Shown here: one piece after another, positions 41,116 to 50,374 of the stretch
Numbering within the stretch: the stretch's first letter is position 1
Layout: each line of letters begins with the position of its first letter
Assembly: GCA_964473525.1 (NCBI GenBank)
Contig: CAYYPK010000009.1
Location: 160,266-224,265 of the forward strand
Source: GCA-2687025 sp964473525
GTDB taxonomy: Bacteria > Poribacteria > WGA-4E > GCA-2687025
Reading direction: 5' to 3'
DNA: 64,000 bases
Position numbers and translations under genes: made by a program
The notes under the pieces: generated by a model
The model's database searches: none
What the model was told of the DNA's origin: nothing
What the model saw: the letters and a program-made list of their open reading frames with translations, nothing else

Positions 41116-41559
41116 CTAGATGGAGAACGTGTACGTGTGTTCCAGCGATGCCGGGAATTCGGCGCCTCGCTCCAGCAGATCGTCCAGCGTCACGCCGTCC
41201 AGATACGTCCTGATGGCGCCTTCCAACTCGCGCCAGATGCCTTCCAGCATCGCGTCGGTGGACCGCGAGTCGTCCTTGCCGCGTCCACAGGCGCACAGGT
41301 CCAGCGGCCCTTCGACCGCCGCGTAGATGTCGCCGAGACGAATGTCGGACACTTCACGCGCCAACTGGTATCCACCGTCGGGGCCGCGCCGGCTTGTCGT
41401 CAGCCCGTGGCGCTTCGTCTTGAGAAGCAACTGTTCCAGGAAGGTCCGCGGAATCTCCCGATGCTCCGCAAGCTGTGCGACGGACACGTACTCCCCCTGT
41501 CGCAACGACAGTTCCAGCAGCGCCTCCACCGCGTATTTGACCTTCGAAGATACCTTCAA
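41116..41559 (-). CDS. Rrf2-family transcriptional regulator, CymR-like
   Basis: The 147-residue product has the winged helix-turn-helix (VKYAVEALLELSLRQGEYVSVAQLAEHREIPRTFLEQLLLKTKRHGL) and DGGYQLAR typical of Rrf2 proteins. In the linker, DLCACGRG shows two close cysteines but not the three-cysteine cluster of IscR, so it is closer to CymR/sulfur-type regulators; cysteine or Fe-S sensing is inferred. TTG start at 41559 with GAGGG upstream. It heads the operon and probably controls it. Confidence 0.88.
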   Translation of the reverse strand: MKVSSKVKYAVEALLELSLRQGEYVSVAQLAEHREIPRTFLEQLLLKTKRHGLTTSRRGPDGGYQLAREVSDIRLGDIYAAVEGPLDLCACGRGKDDSRSTDAMLEGIWRELEGAIRTYLDGVTLDDLLERGAEFPASLEHTYTFSI

Positions 41560-41827
41560 CCTGACACCCTCACGTTGACGCTCGCCCTGCGCCCAGACAC
41601 ACGAAAACGCCCCACGGGATACTCTGGCCGCACAAGGCCGAAGAGTTCTCGGGAGCGCTTAGCTACAACAGACAGAACCCGAATCGTGGGGCCAGTCCGG
41701 CCCCGTTCGTTTCAGGCTCGCGATGTCCTCGTCGTTCCGCGCGCCGATCATTGGTGGCATCCATCCCCACGGAGAATCACTCGCCAGATCCATCGCAAGA
41801 GGCAGCCGTTCACTGCCCACTGAGGTT

Positions 41828-41856
41828 AGATTAGCTTACCCGACCGTTCTTGTCAA
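41828..41856 (-). promoter_or_regulatory. Strong sigma-70 promoter of the sulfur operon
   Basis: On the minus strand TTGACA (41856-41851) and TAATCT (41833-41828) are 17 bases apart, near consensus. Transcription should begin near 41820, leaving a leader of about 260 nt before the Rrf2 gene. In the leader a perfect 6-bp hairpin GGGGCC/GGCCCC (plus-strand about 41699-41715) could have a regulatory role. An Rrf2 operator is likely here but I could not identify one reliably. Confidence 0.8.
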
Positions 41857-41857
41857 G

Positions 41858-41876
41858 AAAAACGGCCCGCGGGGCC
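41858..41876 (-). terminator. Rho-independent terminator
   Basis: On the minus strand GGCCC-CGC-GGGCC is followed by G and TTTTT (plus-strand run of A at 41858-41862). It ends transcription arriving from the phage-like gene block upstream and is directly next to the -35 box of the sulfur operon, so the operon is insulated from its neighbour. Confidence 0.75.
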
Positions 41877-41879
41877 TTA

Positions 41880-42376
41880 TACCCGACTCAGCAGGTCGGG
41901 TTGGGATCTGCTGGCGGGCTACCGCGCGCGTCAGAGGGCCTCTCGGGCGCTGGGTCATATCGCAAGCTGGGCCCGACGATGCCGGTCCTCGTGGGCGGCA
42001 GAAGACGGCATCAGCCCTGCTGCCGGAACACGGCCAACTGCCGCAGGTGCACGGCCGTGCTCGCGATCGCGGCTGGTCTGCCGGAGATGCGGGCCCACGC
42101 CGAGGGCACGCCGTGGATCCTGAGCGCGACCGCGAACAGGCCCACCAGACGCACGTCGCTGAACTTCCTCTCCAACGTTCCGGGCGGAGGTCGCGACACG
42201 CTGGTCCGCGCGTGTCCTCTCGCGGCGGGCTCACTCGGACGATGCACGCCGCGAGGGCCGTACGGGCGTGCTGCACGGCATCGGCTACCGCAGCTAGCGA
42301 TTCGGGGCGGTATTCGGGGCGGTACTTGAGAAGGTGGGAGCTGCGGGCCTCTGCGGCGCTTTGGTATGGCAGATCC
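41880..42376. other. Non-coding stretch between the sulfur operon and accessory genes
   Basis: About 500 bases hold no convincing gene. A minus-strand frame (about 42011-42247) encodes KFSDVRLVGLFAVALRIHG, which looks somewhat protein-like but has no ribosome site; it may be a remnant. I compared the minus strand with RNase P and SRP RNA motifs and found no match. Two copies of ATTCGGGGCGGT lie side by side at about 42300-42323. Confidence 0.45.
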
Positions 42377-44149
42377 CTACAGTTCTACCTCAACGGTGTC
42401 TGGCAGCGCCGTCCCATCGACGTACATTTCGATGTCGTACTTGCCACTGAGCGGCCCCTGGTTGTTGTAGTCCATCCCGTCCCAGAACTGAGCCGTGCCG
42501 TTCAGGTCTCCGCTGCTGGAACCGTCCGCAGGTCGCCTCTCTGCCTCGGTGCCGGCCTCCGACGAAACGAGATTCCAATAGCGTCCCGGCGCAATCTCGT
42601 AGAGATCGGCCAGCACTATGGTCGTCGCCGGGCGCGTCGAATTCTCGCGGAAGCCCCAGTCAAGAATCCGCACGACGTCACCGGTTACTTGATCCTTAAT
42701 CTTCAAGTACACCTTCGCGCTCTCTGCCAGATCGAAACGTATCCACCAACCGTCGGGCTGAGTCGTAGTGTCCCACACCGTGCCCGGTGGATCGTGGGGC
42801 GCATTCGGCACTAGCCGGCTCGTGGAAGGTACTGCACTGGTGTAATACTCCGCTGGCGGTGGCGCGGGGTCGGCAGTTGGCACATTGCGCCACATTTCGG
42901 TGCTGATCGCCTCGCCCCAGTTTTCGTCATCCGTGGACATGTCGAAGTAGCTTTGGGGCGCTGTCGTGCCGTCGGCCCAATACCTCTTCGTCAACTTCTT
43001 GTCTATGTCCTGGTCAAACCTGTTGCTGCTGGTGGACCATCCCCAGAACGCCACGCCCTGCATCCCGTAGTCCTTCACCATGCGCACCATGTTGTGCATG
43101 TCGATATGTCCCGGCAGACGGGCCTTCAGGAAGGGCGGCGGCGGGTCGCCTGCTAGGGTCTGGGCACCGCCCTCGAGCACCGCATGGAACGGGAGGGCGA
43201 CGCTGCCGTATCCTGTGACAGTCAGCGCGCTCCACCAGTCGTATATCTGCCGCCATTTTCGCCAGGGCGGCCCCACCGTGTACGCCCAATTGTTCGCTGA
43301 CCATGCGTAGTAATCCGGCGCGAGTATCACCTTCGGGCGTATGGTGGGAGCCGGATCCCATCCAACACCGCCGATCCCATCGACGTACTTCTGTATCTTC
43401 TGTGCGTCCGTGCCAATGCCACTGGGCAACGACGTGATGTTGTTGACGTCCGATTTCTCAACATTGGACGGATCGTACACTCGATCGGACCAACCAGTGC
43501 CTGTCTCGATCTTCCACCAATTGGGGTCCGTGCCAGCAGCGCCCTGCGACCGTCCTGGGCCCAGTTCAACATAGATGAAGGGCCAGTTCCGTCCATTTGC
43601 CACCTGATGCTTGTGGAAACACTCCGTAATCAGGCTGGCTTCCCCCCAAGTCACCCTCTGGTCTATCTCCGGTGGTGGGGGTATGGGTCGGCAGACCGGT
43701 TCATCAATCACATGCCAGCTCTCGACGATCCTCTCCACGCCCGGGTGCCCGCAGATTGCGTCGACGAATATCTTGATCGCCGCATCGAGCTCCTCCTCGT
43801 CGCCGCCGTAATGTGCTAGGCGGAAGAGCTTGGCTGTATATCCGACACTCAACCGGATGTCGTATTCTTGCGTCCGGTTGAGATCCTGCACAGCCTGCAT
43901 GAGCGTCGTCCACCTCTGTGCCAAGGAGGAGGCACTCTCCGAGGTCAGATTAGCGTCACTCACGATGGAGCGACTACAGGCCGCGTAAGCGCGTACAGTC
44001 GTGGGCAGCGCGTGGTGGATCACCGATAGATGATCGGCAAATGACGGAGGGCCGGTTGTGCCCGAGGCTATCTGCATAAACCACGCACCTACAGGCATGC
44101 CTAGCTTCGTGGCCGGTCCCAACTGTGGAGTGCCTAGCAGGATCGCCAT
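42377..44149 (-). CDS. Putative glycoside-hydrolase-like protein with C-terminal FlgD-like domain
   Basis: The 590-residue product starts MAILLGTPQLGPATKLGMPVGAWFMQIA without a signal peptide. The central part (about 80-400) has strand/helix phrases as in TIM-barrel hydrolases: WHVIDEPVCRP (a possible acid/base region), WPFIYVELGPG, KVILAPDYYAW, MQGVAFWGWSTSS. The C-terminal part (about 460-590) has DLAESAKVYLKIKDQVTGDVVR and DGMDYNNQGPLSGKYDIEMYVDG, a FlgD-like beta fold, but without NPFNP. No specific family can be named. An AAGGAG site precedes the ATG at 44149; 245 bases lie between it and the next gene upstream. Confidence 0.65.
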   Translation of the reverse strand: MAILLGTPQLGPATKLGMPVGAWFMQIASGTTGPPSFADHLSVIHHALPTTVRAYAACSRSIVSDANLTSESASSLAQRWTTLMQAVQDLNRTQEYDIRLSVGYTAKLFRLAHYGGDEEELDAAIKIFVDAICGHPGVERIVESWHVIDEPVCRPIPPPPEIDQRVTWGEASLITECFHKHQVANGRNWPFIYVELGPGRSQGAAGTDPNWWKIETGTGWSDRVYDPSNVEKSDVNNITSLPSGIGTDAQKIQKYVDGIGGVGWDPAPTIRPKVILAPDYYAWSANNWAYTVGPPWRKWRQIYDWWSALTVTGYGSVALPFHAVLEGGAQTLAGDPPPPFLKARLPGHIDMHNMVRMVKDYGMQGVAFWGWSTSSNRFDQDIDKKLTKRYWADGTTAPQSYFDMSTDDENWGEAISTEMWRNVPTADPAPPPAEYYTSAVPSTSRLVPNAPHDPPGTVWDTTTQPDGWWIRFDLAESAKVYLKIKDQVTGDVVRILDWGFRENSTRPATTIVLADLYEIAPGRYWNLVSSEAGTEAERRPADGSSSGDLNGTAQFWDGMDYNNQGPLSGKYDIEMYVDGTALPDTVEVEL

Positions 44150-44394
44150 TGCTATCTCCTTGGAGTTCTGATACGTCCGTCGACGCCAGTCGATCGGCTG
44201 GGCCAACTAGCGAAGTCGTCTGAATCCGATACCCTCCGCAGCACCGCAGGCCCTGCCACCGACGGCAAGTCACGGCTTCACAGGATATCGTCGGACTGGC
44301 ACCACTTGACCGGCGCGTGACCACGCCGGAACCCCGCGCCCACATGCGCCCCGCATGCGATGGTCGCCCGCCTCGTCGTGGGCCGACATATACG

Positions 44395-45065
44395 CTAGGT
44401 AAGCACGGCGGACTTCCATCCGCCAGCAAACTTGACGTAAATGCGGTGGTCGTCGCCGTCGTCGACGAGCCGAATGTCCCCGTCGTCGCCGTCCAACGGG
44501 CCGGGGGCGGCGCCCCCAATATCTCTCAGGCGGATGGTGTTCCCGTTCACGTCAAGCGGAGCCGTAATGGTGGCGATGCCACCCATCCCCAGTCCGAAGT
44601 GCCCGGTAGAGTCGACGACAACGGAGTCCTCCGGGGCGCCCTGGTCGATCGCGAGCAGCCGCTTCCCCGCTGAGCCATTGTGGTTGAAGCGATGAATCTC
44701 GAACTGGTCGTTGTTGGACCGTATCTGCATGTTGGTGCCGTTCGTGTCATGCAGGCGGAGACGTGGGTTGGTTGACACGATCTCGAGGGCACCTGGGGCG
44801 TGTATGCCATGTTTCCATCCCCGACCCTGACGTTCTTGCCGTTCGTATAGCCAAGCGACAGGTACCCCTCATTGCTCGTGGTCATGTAGCCTGACAGTCG
44901 CTCATCGTCGTCTGTCAGCGCGGTCGAGCTGACAAGTCCCGCGCCAAGCGATGTCTCAATCGCCTCGATTTCGTCGTCCCGCGCGTCCATATAGAAGGCG
45001 TTGACGACCGTGCTGTTGTCGAAGTTGTCCGACAGGGACACGATTCCTGTAGGGAAAGAAGGCAT
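44395..45065 (-). pseudogene. Frameshifted phage-structural-like gene (tail fibre type)
   Basis: The first part, from ATG 45065 with an AGAGGAG site, reads MPSFPTGIVSLSDNFDNSTV, ARDDEIEAIETSLGAG and SLGYTNGKNVRVGDGNMAY; the second, in another frame from about 44800, reads APGALEIVSTNPRLRLHD and ends VKFAGGWKSAVLT at 44395. The first fits phage/tail-fibre collar proteins that specify domain pairs and the second a repeated fibre-like tail. Joining needs one missing base near 44790-44810, around ATGGCATACACG. Whether it is a sequencing error or a real break is unknown. Together they would make a protein of about 222 residues. Confidence 0.68.
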
Positions 45066-45070
45066 CGTCG

Positions 45071-45664
45071 CTACTCCTCTGAGGATGTGATGTAAACAAG
45101 GCCAGAGTCTTCGACTTTGTAGGTCGCCCTTGCGTCCAGACGGTGCGCGGCGCAGATCCGAGACCATAGAGCCGTGCAGCGGTCGGTAGCGGCAGCTACG
45201 AAGAAGCTCTCTCGTTCCCAGGCCACTCGCGCGGACGCTACGCGGTCATGCTGGGCGCGCCGCATTTTAAGCGCGTGCGCGTATTGAGCCGCCTCCTCCG
45301 GGGTTAGGGAGGCCGCCTTGCCTTCATCGGCCTGGCTCGCCTCTCCTATCCCGCTACCCTCCCGCTTTACATGAACTAGGCCTCTGTCATCGACGGTGTA
45401 CACCGCGTCCACATCCAGCCGGTGAAATGCGCAAATGTCGTGCCATAACGCCACGCACCGGTCGTCCACCGCGTCGGCGAAGAACTGCTCGTTCTCGAAG
45501 ATGCTACGCGCCTCGGAAGCCTTCTCCCTCTGATCTCTGAGTAGATCTAGCGCCTGCGCGTAATCGGCCCGTTCCTGGGGGCGCAGCAGCGTGGCCGTCT
45601 GTGGCTCCCGGGGATTGTCTCCACACCCGCCCACGTCCGTCAGCGGCCCACGCGCATCGTTCAC
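45071..45664 (-). CDS. Small protein with two internal repeats, phage-like neighbourhood
   Basis: The 197-residue product contains two copies of a domain of about 70 residues: DYAQALDLLRDQREKASEAR...CVALWHDICAFHRLDVDAVYTVDDRGLVHV and QYAHALKMRRAQHDRVASAR...CTALWSRICAAHRLDARATYKVEDSGLVYI. The pattern of a helical pair, a LC/CxALW segment, H-R-L-D and a strand-like end is reminiscent of small phage proteins of unknown function. GTG start at 45664 with AGGAG. Its stop is 5 bases before the start of the frameshifted gene, so they form one unit. Confidence 0.65.
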   Translation of the reverse strand: MNDARGPLTDVGGCGDNPREPQTATLLRPQERADYAQALDLLRDQREKASEARSIFENEQFFADAVDDRCVALWHDICAFHRLDVDAVYTVDDRGLVHVKREGSGIGEASQADEGKAASLTPEEAAQYAHALKMRRAQHDRVASARVAWERESFFVAAATDRCTALWSRICAAHRLDARATYKVEDSGLVYITSSEE

Positions 45665-45974
45665 CGACTGCTCCTAGCAAGCTCGCGGGGCTGCGCGAGG
45701 AGGATCCTACTTATCAGGCATGTATCCGACAAGAAATAGTATACACAGGCACGGTCCATGACGCAAGGATGGTCGATGGCCCATCGGCGCGGTGCCGCCC
45801 GGCTAGTAGGTCAGCTCAGCGCCAATGTCGGCCCAGCGGCCCGCGTGTGCGGATGTGGCTTCGTTCCTGGCTGGCGATGGGCTCCGCAACCCACGTGGTA
45901 CGGCAGCCCTCCGAGTACTATCCAATATGCCACGCGCGAAGCCGGCTAGACACTCGGCCAAGTTGATCAGTGGG
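45665..45974. other. Gap with no recognised gene
   Basis: About 310 bases hold no open frame with a credible start or composition, no repeat and no RNA that I recognise. It separates the small-repeat protein gene from the BNR protein gene and may hold the promoter for the former. Confidence 0.45.
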
Positions 45975-47033
45975 CTACGGGAAGGCGGATTCGCCCGCCT
46001 TGATCGCGCCCCATGTAGCAGCCGTTCTGTCTGCCCTCGACACCCCTGTGGATGGGGGTAGGGGCATCATGAAGAGGTCGTCCTCGGTCTGGAGGAACAC
46101 GGCGCCACGCCCTGACAGGAAGAACAGCTGGCCGCGCAGGGATCCCACCTGGGACCAGTGACCTCCACCATCCGTGGACGCGATCACCGCCTCCTCGTCG
46201 GCGGCCCCAGGCACACGCGTCCAGCCCGTAAGAAGGGTCGTGTCGGAGGGGCGATGTACCGCAACTGACTCCGGGTATTCGATCAGGGTCTGCGCCCCCG
46301 AGAGCGTGAGTAAGGGCTCCCCTTCCCCACCTACGACGAAGACGTCTGAGGACTGTCGGTATACGTCATACTTGGTCCACAGCGCCGACTCTGGGTCGTC
46401 TGACGCAAAACCCACCCCACCGTACTGCTCATACGACCCACCGGATCGCGCGAACTGTACGTTGGCGAAGTCAACGACACCCACCCGCGTGCCCGAATTC
46501 CAGTAGACCGTTCCCGTCTCTGGGTGAGCCCACAAGCTCGCCCCGCCCTCTATCCAGTCGGCGTCTCCGCCTGCTAGATCAGTCAGTGTGGTGGTCCTAC
46601 GCGCCGAGACAGAATCGTAAGCGATGCGATCGCGGTGCGTCGGTGACACGAACGCCCTGCTCTGCCATCCCTCCTGGAGCTCCGGGTCGGCCGGCCACAG
46701 CTCCCTCCACGTGGCGCCGCCATCGTCGCTACGCTCAATGCGGCCTGCAGACCGGTAGACAACGGACGGGTCGACACGCGATACGGCATAGCTACTCGCG
46801 CGGTTGCCCGCCGCGACGGTCGCCCATGTGGCTCCATCATCCTCACTCCGAAGCAGCGCTAGCGATACCTCGGCTACCAATGACGTGACCCACCACGTCT
46901 CGGGAGGGTCGTACCAGATAACGGCGCGCACGTTGTCCAATGATGGGAACACACGCTCCCACGTAGGGCCCTCTGCCGCCTGGGCGGCAACGGCCGTGAG
47001 CGAGCACGCAAGCAGGGCTAGGAGACGTCTCAT
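45975..47033 (-). CDS. Secreted BNR/sortilin-like beta-propeller protein
   Basis: The 352-residue product has a signal peptide (about 1-19, MRRLLALLACSLTAVAAQA). Asp-box repeats SEDDGATW, SDDGGATW and STDGGGHW mark propeller blades, as in BNR/YCF48-like proteins. No sialidase arginine triad is visible, so an enzymatic role is not supported. TAGGAGGG precedes the ATG at 47033. The NPFNP ending is absent. Confidence 0.78.
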   Translation of the reverse strand: MRRLLALLACSLTAVAAQAAEGPTWERVFPSLDNVRAVIWYDPPETWWVTSLVAEVSLALLRSEDDGATWATVAAGNRASSYAVSRVDPSVVYRSAGRIERSDDGGATWRELWPADPELQEGWQSRAFVSPTHRDRIAYDSVSARRTTTLTDLAGGDADWIEGGASLWAHPETGTVYWNSGTRVGVVDFANVQFARSGGSYEQYGGVGFASDDPESALWTKYDVYRQSSDVFVVGGEGEPLLTLSGAQTLIEYPESVAVHRPSDTTLLTGWTRVPGAADEEAVIASTDGGGHWSQVGSLRGQLFFLSGRGAVFLQTEDDLFMMPLPPSTGVSRADRTAATWGAIKAGESAFP

Positions 47034-47422
47034 ATCGCCGCCCTCCTAAGGACCAGTTACCCGACACTCTGAAAGTATCACTTCACATCGGGCGTCACGC
47101 AAGGCAATGCAGATGCAGCAAGCCGAATACGGTCAGCGACGTCACCCCAGCCAGCAGGTGTTCGCATGGCGTGCCACACGTTGAGACCGCCGTACCACCG
47201 AGTAAGCGCGGGACGAGTTCCGCGCCTGTTCGAGCGTAGTCGGCGTGGCTCCAGCTTGTCACGAAGCACTGCCTGCGGGTGTGTGTCCGGCCGCGCTCGT
47301 TGCGAGTCACTCCGCCAGGACGATGCTATTAGCCCGAATCACCGCGCGTCAGCGGCAGCTGAGCGAGCGTCGCGATATCTACAGGCTGGCGTTGCCCAGG
47401 CGGCCGGGATTCTTGGGGCGTA
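47034..47422. other. Gap with no recognised gene
   Basis: About 390 bases between the BNR protein gene and the next secreted protein gene. Open frames on both strands are short and lack ribosome sites. No tRNA, repeat or terminator-like hairpin is obvious. Confidence 0.45.
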
Positions 47423-49060
47423 TCAGTCCGCGAGCTCCTGTCGCGTGACGATAGGCACATACCCCACCTCCAGGCCCGACGGCGGCGTCATGAGCAGGGC
47501 GGGATCAATGCTCGCCAACTCTCCGACGTCCGGCGCCGGCAGGTACTCCCGGTTGTTCTGCCAAAGCCGATGCAGCTTCTCGACCCGCGCCTGCAGTTCC
47601 TCACGCTCGTCGTCGGTCATGTCAGCGTTCAGCAGCGACGGCTGATCGGCAAACCGATACCAGGAGTAGGTCACGAGACTCCCGTCACCAAGACGCGTTT
47701 GGAACGGCCCAGCAACGGGCCCGGGATTCTTCCAGGAACTATCCGATTCCTCAGGCGTCACATAGGCGTCCGGCGGCGGGTCCGCCGGGGGTTCGAACCT
47801 GTATTCCGCCAGCCCGGTCTCCGACGGTACCTGCTCCGCAGGTGTCGGCGTCCACCGCGCCTCGCCATCTACTTCCATGAGGCGGTAATGCTCAGGAAGC
47901 CTGGCGAGTTCAGAGCCTCCACAGCCCCCTGTCGTCGTGAGTTCCGAGTCCCACCGATAGCCGAATGTCGCGGAGTCTGGCGCCACGGGAGTCGCAAACG
48001 CGCCCCAGTCGACGGGTGGGCGTTCCTCCTTGGGCGTGTCGTCGGTGTAGATTCGCCACGTCGCCGAGCCGCGCCCGGGGAATGTGTGGACGCTAGACGC
48101 CTGGGAGTCGATGTGACCGGTGGCAGGCTCCCCGCCCTCGAACCAGTTTTCGACAGCTTCCCACAGCGCCTCCTTCCTGTACGACATGATCTTGTGCGCC
48201 AGGACGCCTTCACCGGCCGGGCCGGACGGAAAGTCCGTCGGAGCGATACGCGCGTATGTCTGCCCTTCCGAGTCGGACGCCACTGCGGCAGGGATATACT
48301 GCGTCTCCATCTGCAGCGAGCGGTTGGGGTCGGAGGGACGACTGTCGAGGAACATCCCGGCCACGTCGTGATCCTCGACCGAAGCCCGTGACCAGAAGTA
48401 GGGAGCGAAGAACGTCGCCGGCCCTTTGAAGTTCGCGGTGTTGAGGAAGAGCGTCCAGCAGTTGTTACCGGTCGGCACGTCCTCGCCCGCCGTGGTGGCT
48501 TTGGGTTTGGTCAAGGGTAGTGGCAGGTATCCGTACCCGACCAGCTCGCCGCAGGCGCCCTGCTTCAGGTTGACCCCATCAGGTGGCCACAGGAGCCAGG
48601 GGCTCAACTGCACGACAGCGTACTTGCCCTGCGGTCGATCCCAGTCTCTGCCCTTGCCCGCGCCCGGCCCATTGGCCCACGCGGAGAATTCCCGCGCGAC
48701 CCCGCCCATGATGAACTTGGGCGTGACAGTGGCGAAACGAGTGTCCCGCCACCAACCCAGGCCACCCTCAATGTCTGAATAGAGCTTCTCCGGCGGTGGA
48801 TCGTCGTACTGGGCAAACATCCACGTGCTGGCGAGGCCGGTTTGGAAGCGCGACCCAGGGTACTCCTCGAGCAGCGGCCACGCCGCCACGTACATCGAGA
48901 AGCCGGCGTCGTAGGTCGTCTCTACTCTCTCGTTCGGCACGATCAGATAGCCCGCTAGTATGGCTTCCTGAATCTCTCCGGCGGCCCCTGCATGTGAGGG
49001 GAGGGCCGAACCAAGCATCGCGCCACTTACCAACCACGCACACGTGCTACCGAGCATCAT
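47423..49060 (-). CDS. Secreted protein of unknown function
   Basis: The 545-residue product starts with a signal peptide (about 1-27, MMLGSTCAWLVSGAMLGSALPSHAGA). It is rich in aromatic and proline residues, with motifs such as VETTYDAGFSMYVAAWPLLEE, GCGGSELARLPEHYRLMEVDG and TYSWYRFADQPSLLN. I do not recognise a family and see no catalytic motif. GGAGGATCC precedes the ATG at 49060. It starts a run of minus-strand accessory genes (to 42377) without the host operon's tight spacing. Confidence 0.65.
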   Translation of the reverse strand: MMLGSTCAWLVSGAMLGSALPSHAGAAGEIQEAILAGYLIVPNERVETTYDAGFSMYVAAWPLLEEYPGSRFQTGLASTWMFAQYDDPPPEKLYSDIEGGLGWWRDTRFATVTPKFIMGGVAREFSAWANGPGAGKGRDWDRPQGKYAVVQLSPWLLWPPDGVNLKQGACGELVGYGYLPLPLTKPKATTAGEDVPTGNNCWTLFLNTANFKGPATFFAPYFWSRASVEDHDVAGMFLDSRPSDPNRSLQMETQYIPAAVASDSEGQTYARIAPTDFPSGPAGEGVLAHKIMSYRKEALWEAVENWFEGGEPATGHIDSQASSVHTFPGRGSATWRIYTDDTPKEERPPVDWGAFATPVAPDSATFGYRWDSELTTTGGCGGSELARLPEHYRLMEVDGEARWTPTPAEQVPSETGLAEYRFEPPADPPPDAYVTPEESDSSWKNPGPVAGPFQTRLGDGSLVTYSWYRFADQPSLLNADMTDDEREELQARVEKLHRLWQNNREYLPAPDVGELASIDPALLMTPPSGLEVGYVPIVTRQELAD

Positions 49061-49306
49061 GGATCCTCCACATATCTCAGATTCTGTGCCGTCTCCGTGA
49101 CTGTCGCAACATGGTTCGCTGTCAGGGAACGACCTAACAGGCCGAGCGCGGGCCTTCGCGCGGCATTTAAGGGGCGGTGTATGCCCGCTATCGGAACTGC
49201 TAGAGCGTCTCCATGCTCACACGCCAAGCCTACCAGTCCTGCTATACCTTAGGCGACGGTGGCCGGTTCGAGGCAGGCAGCGCGTGTGGCGGAGAGGACG
49301 GAAGCC

Positions 49307-50374
49307 ATGCAACCGGAGTCGGAGGCGATCCAGCGGAACCTCGCGCGCGACGGCGACGCGCGCCCACGCGGCGCCATGGTACTCCCGCGCCTCTTCATAG
49401 GTATGGTCGTCCTGATATGCACCGAGGTGTTCTCAGGCGCGTCCGTAGCCGTTGGGCTGTGGCATCCGTGGACGTGGGTGGTGACGTATTGGCTGTACTT
49501 CGCCCACTTCTTCCTCTTTACGACGCTCGCCGTCCGTACCCGCAGAACGGGGATCTGGTCGCTCTACTTGTGGGGCGTGCTCTTCGGCTTGTACGAGTCG
49601 TGGATCACCAAGGTCATCTGGCATGGCTACAGCGGAGACGGCGAGTTCGTCATGGGCAGTCTGGGGCCCTATGGCCTGTCGGAGCTGTCCATGGTGTTCA
49701 TCTTCCACCCGGTGGCGGCGTTCATCTTGCCCCTGGCGGTCTCGTGCGCGCTCTGCCCGCCGCTGCGTCGGCTGTTCCCCGATCTCGCGTGGCTGGCGTC
49801 TCGAACGCGCGGAGCCCGCGCGGTGCGAGTGTACCTCATCGCGTCCTTCGCCGTGGTCCTGGGTATGAACTCCGGCGGCCCGGTACATCTTGTGGCCAAC
49901 CTGCTCTTCGCCTTGGTTGTTCTAGGGATCGTCGCGCGCCTCGCTCGGCCACGACTCGCCCACTGGGGCGGCGAAGACATCGTGGTGATCCGCGGGTGGC
50001 GGTTTATCGCGCTCTGCGCGTACCTGGCGGCGCTCTACGGCCTCACGTACGTGTACCTGCGGCCAGACGGGTTGCCGTCGATACCCGTTCAGCTATGGAC
50101 GTTCGCGGCTTACGCGATCCTTATCGCCGGGCTGAGACGCCATCGACCGCAGGCGCCCCTGCCGTCCTCGGCGCCCGCCGCCGTGACAGGGGAGCGCAGA
50201 ACCATCATGGTCGGGTTCTTCACCATCCTGGGACTAGCTCTCCTACTGTCTCCGCTCGCTGGCCGACCTGCCATATTCCTCCCCGTGGCGTTGAACTTCG
50301 CCGTGTGGACGCCCCTGGGGTTCGCGCTGACAGGCTGGGCGCTTGTCCGTGGCCGGCCGTCCACGTCGGCCTAG
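49307..50374 (+). CDS. Polytopic membrane protein of unknown function
   Basis: The 355-residue product has about nine hydrophobic segments (for example LFIGMVVLICTEVFSGASVAVGL, WTWVVTYWLYFAHFFLF, FHPVAAFILPLAVSCAL, IMVGFFTILGLALLLSPLAG). No transporter signature or enzyme motif is seen; the FHPVAAFI and GYSGDGEF loops are the only notable polar features. ATG at 49307 with GAGGA upstream. It is divergent from the gene ending at 47423 and convergent with the DegT gene ending at 50497. Confidence 0.7.
   Translation: MQPESEAIQRNLARDGDARPRGAMVLPRLFIGMVVLICTEVFSGASVAVGLWHPWTWVVTYWLYFAHFFLFTTLAVRTRRTGIWSLYLWGVLFGLYESWITKVIWHGYSGDGEFVMGSLGPYGLSELSMVFIFHPVAAFILPLAVSCALCPPLRRLFPDLAWLASRTRGARAVRVYLIASFAVVLGMNSGGPVHLVANLLFALVVLGIVARLARPRLAHWGGEDIVVIRGWRFIALCAYLAALYGLTYVYLRPDGLPSIPVQLWTFAAYAILIAGLRRHRPQAPLPSSAPAAVTGERRTIMVGFFTILGLALLLSPLAGRPAIFLPVALNFAVWTPLGFALTGWALVRGRPSTSA

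Noticed and set aside
41880..42340. Structured RNA such as RNase P or SRP RNA
   Set aside because: GGAGAGGAAGTTC on the minus strand looked partly like the RNase P core but the surrounding conserved blocks are absent.
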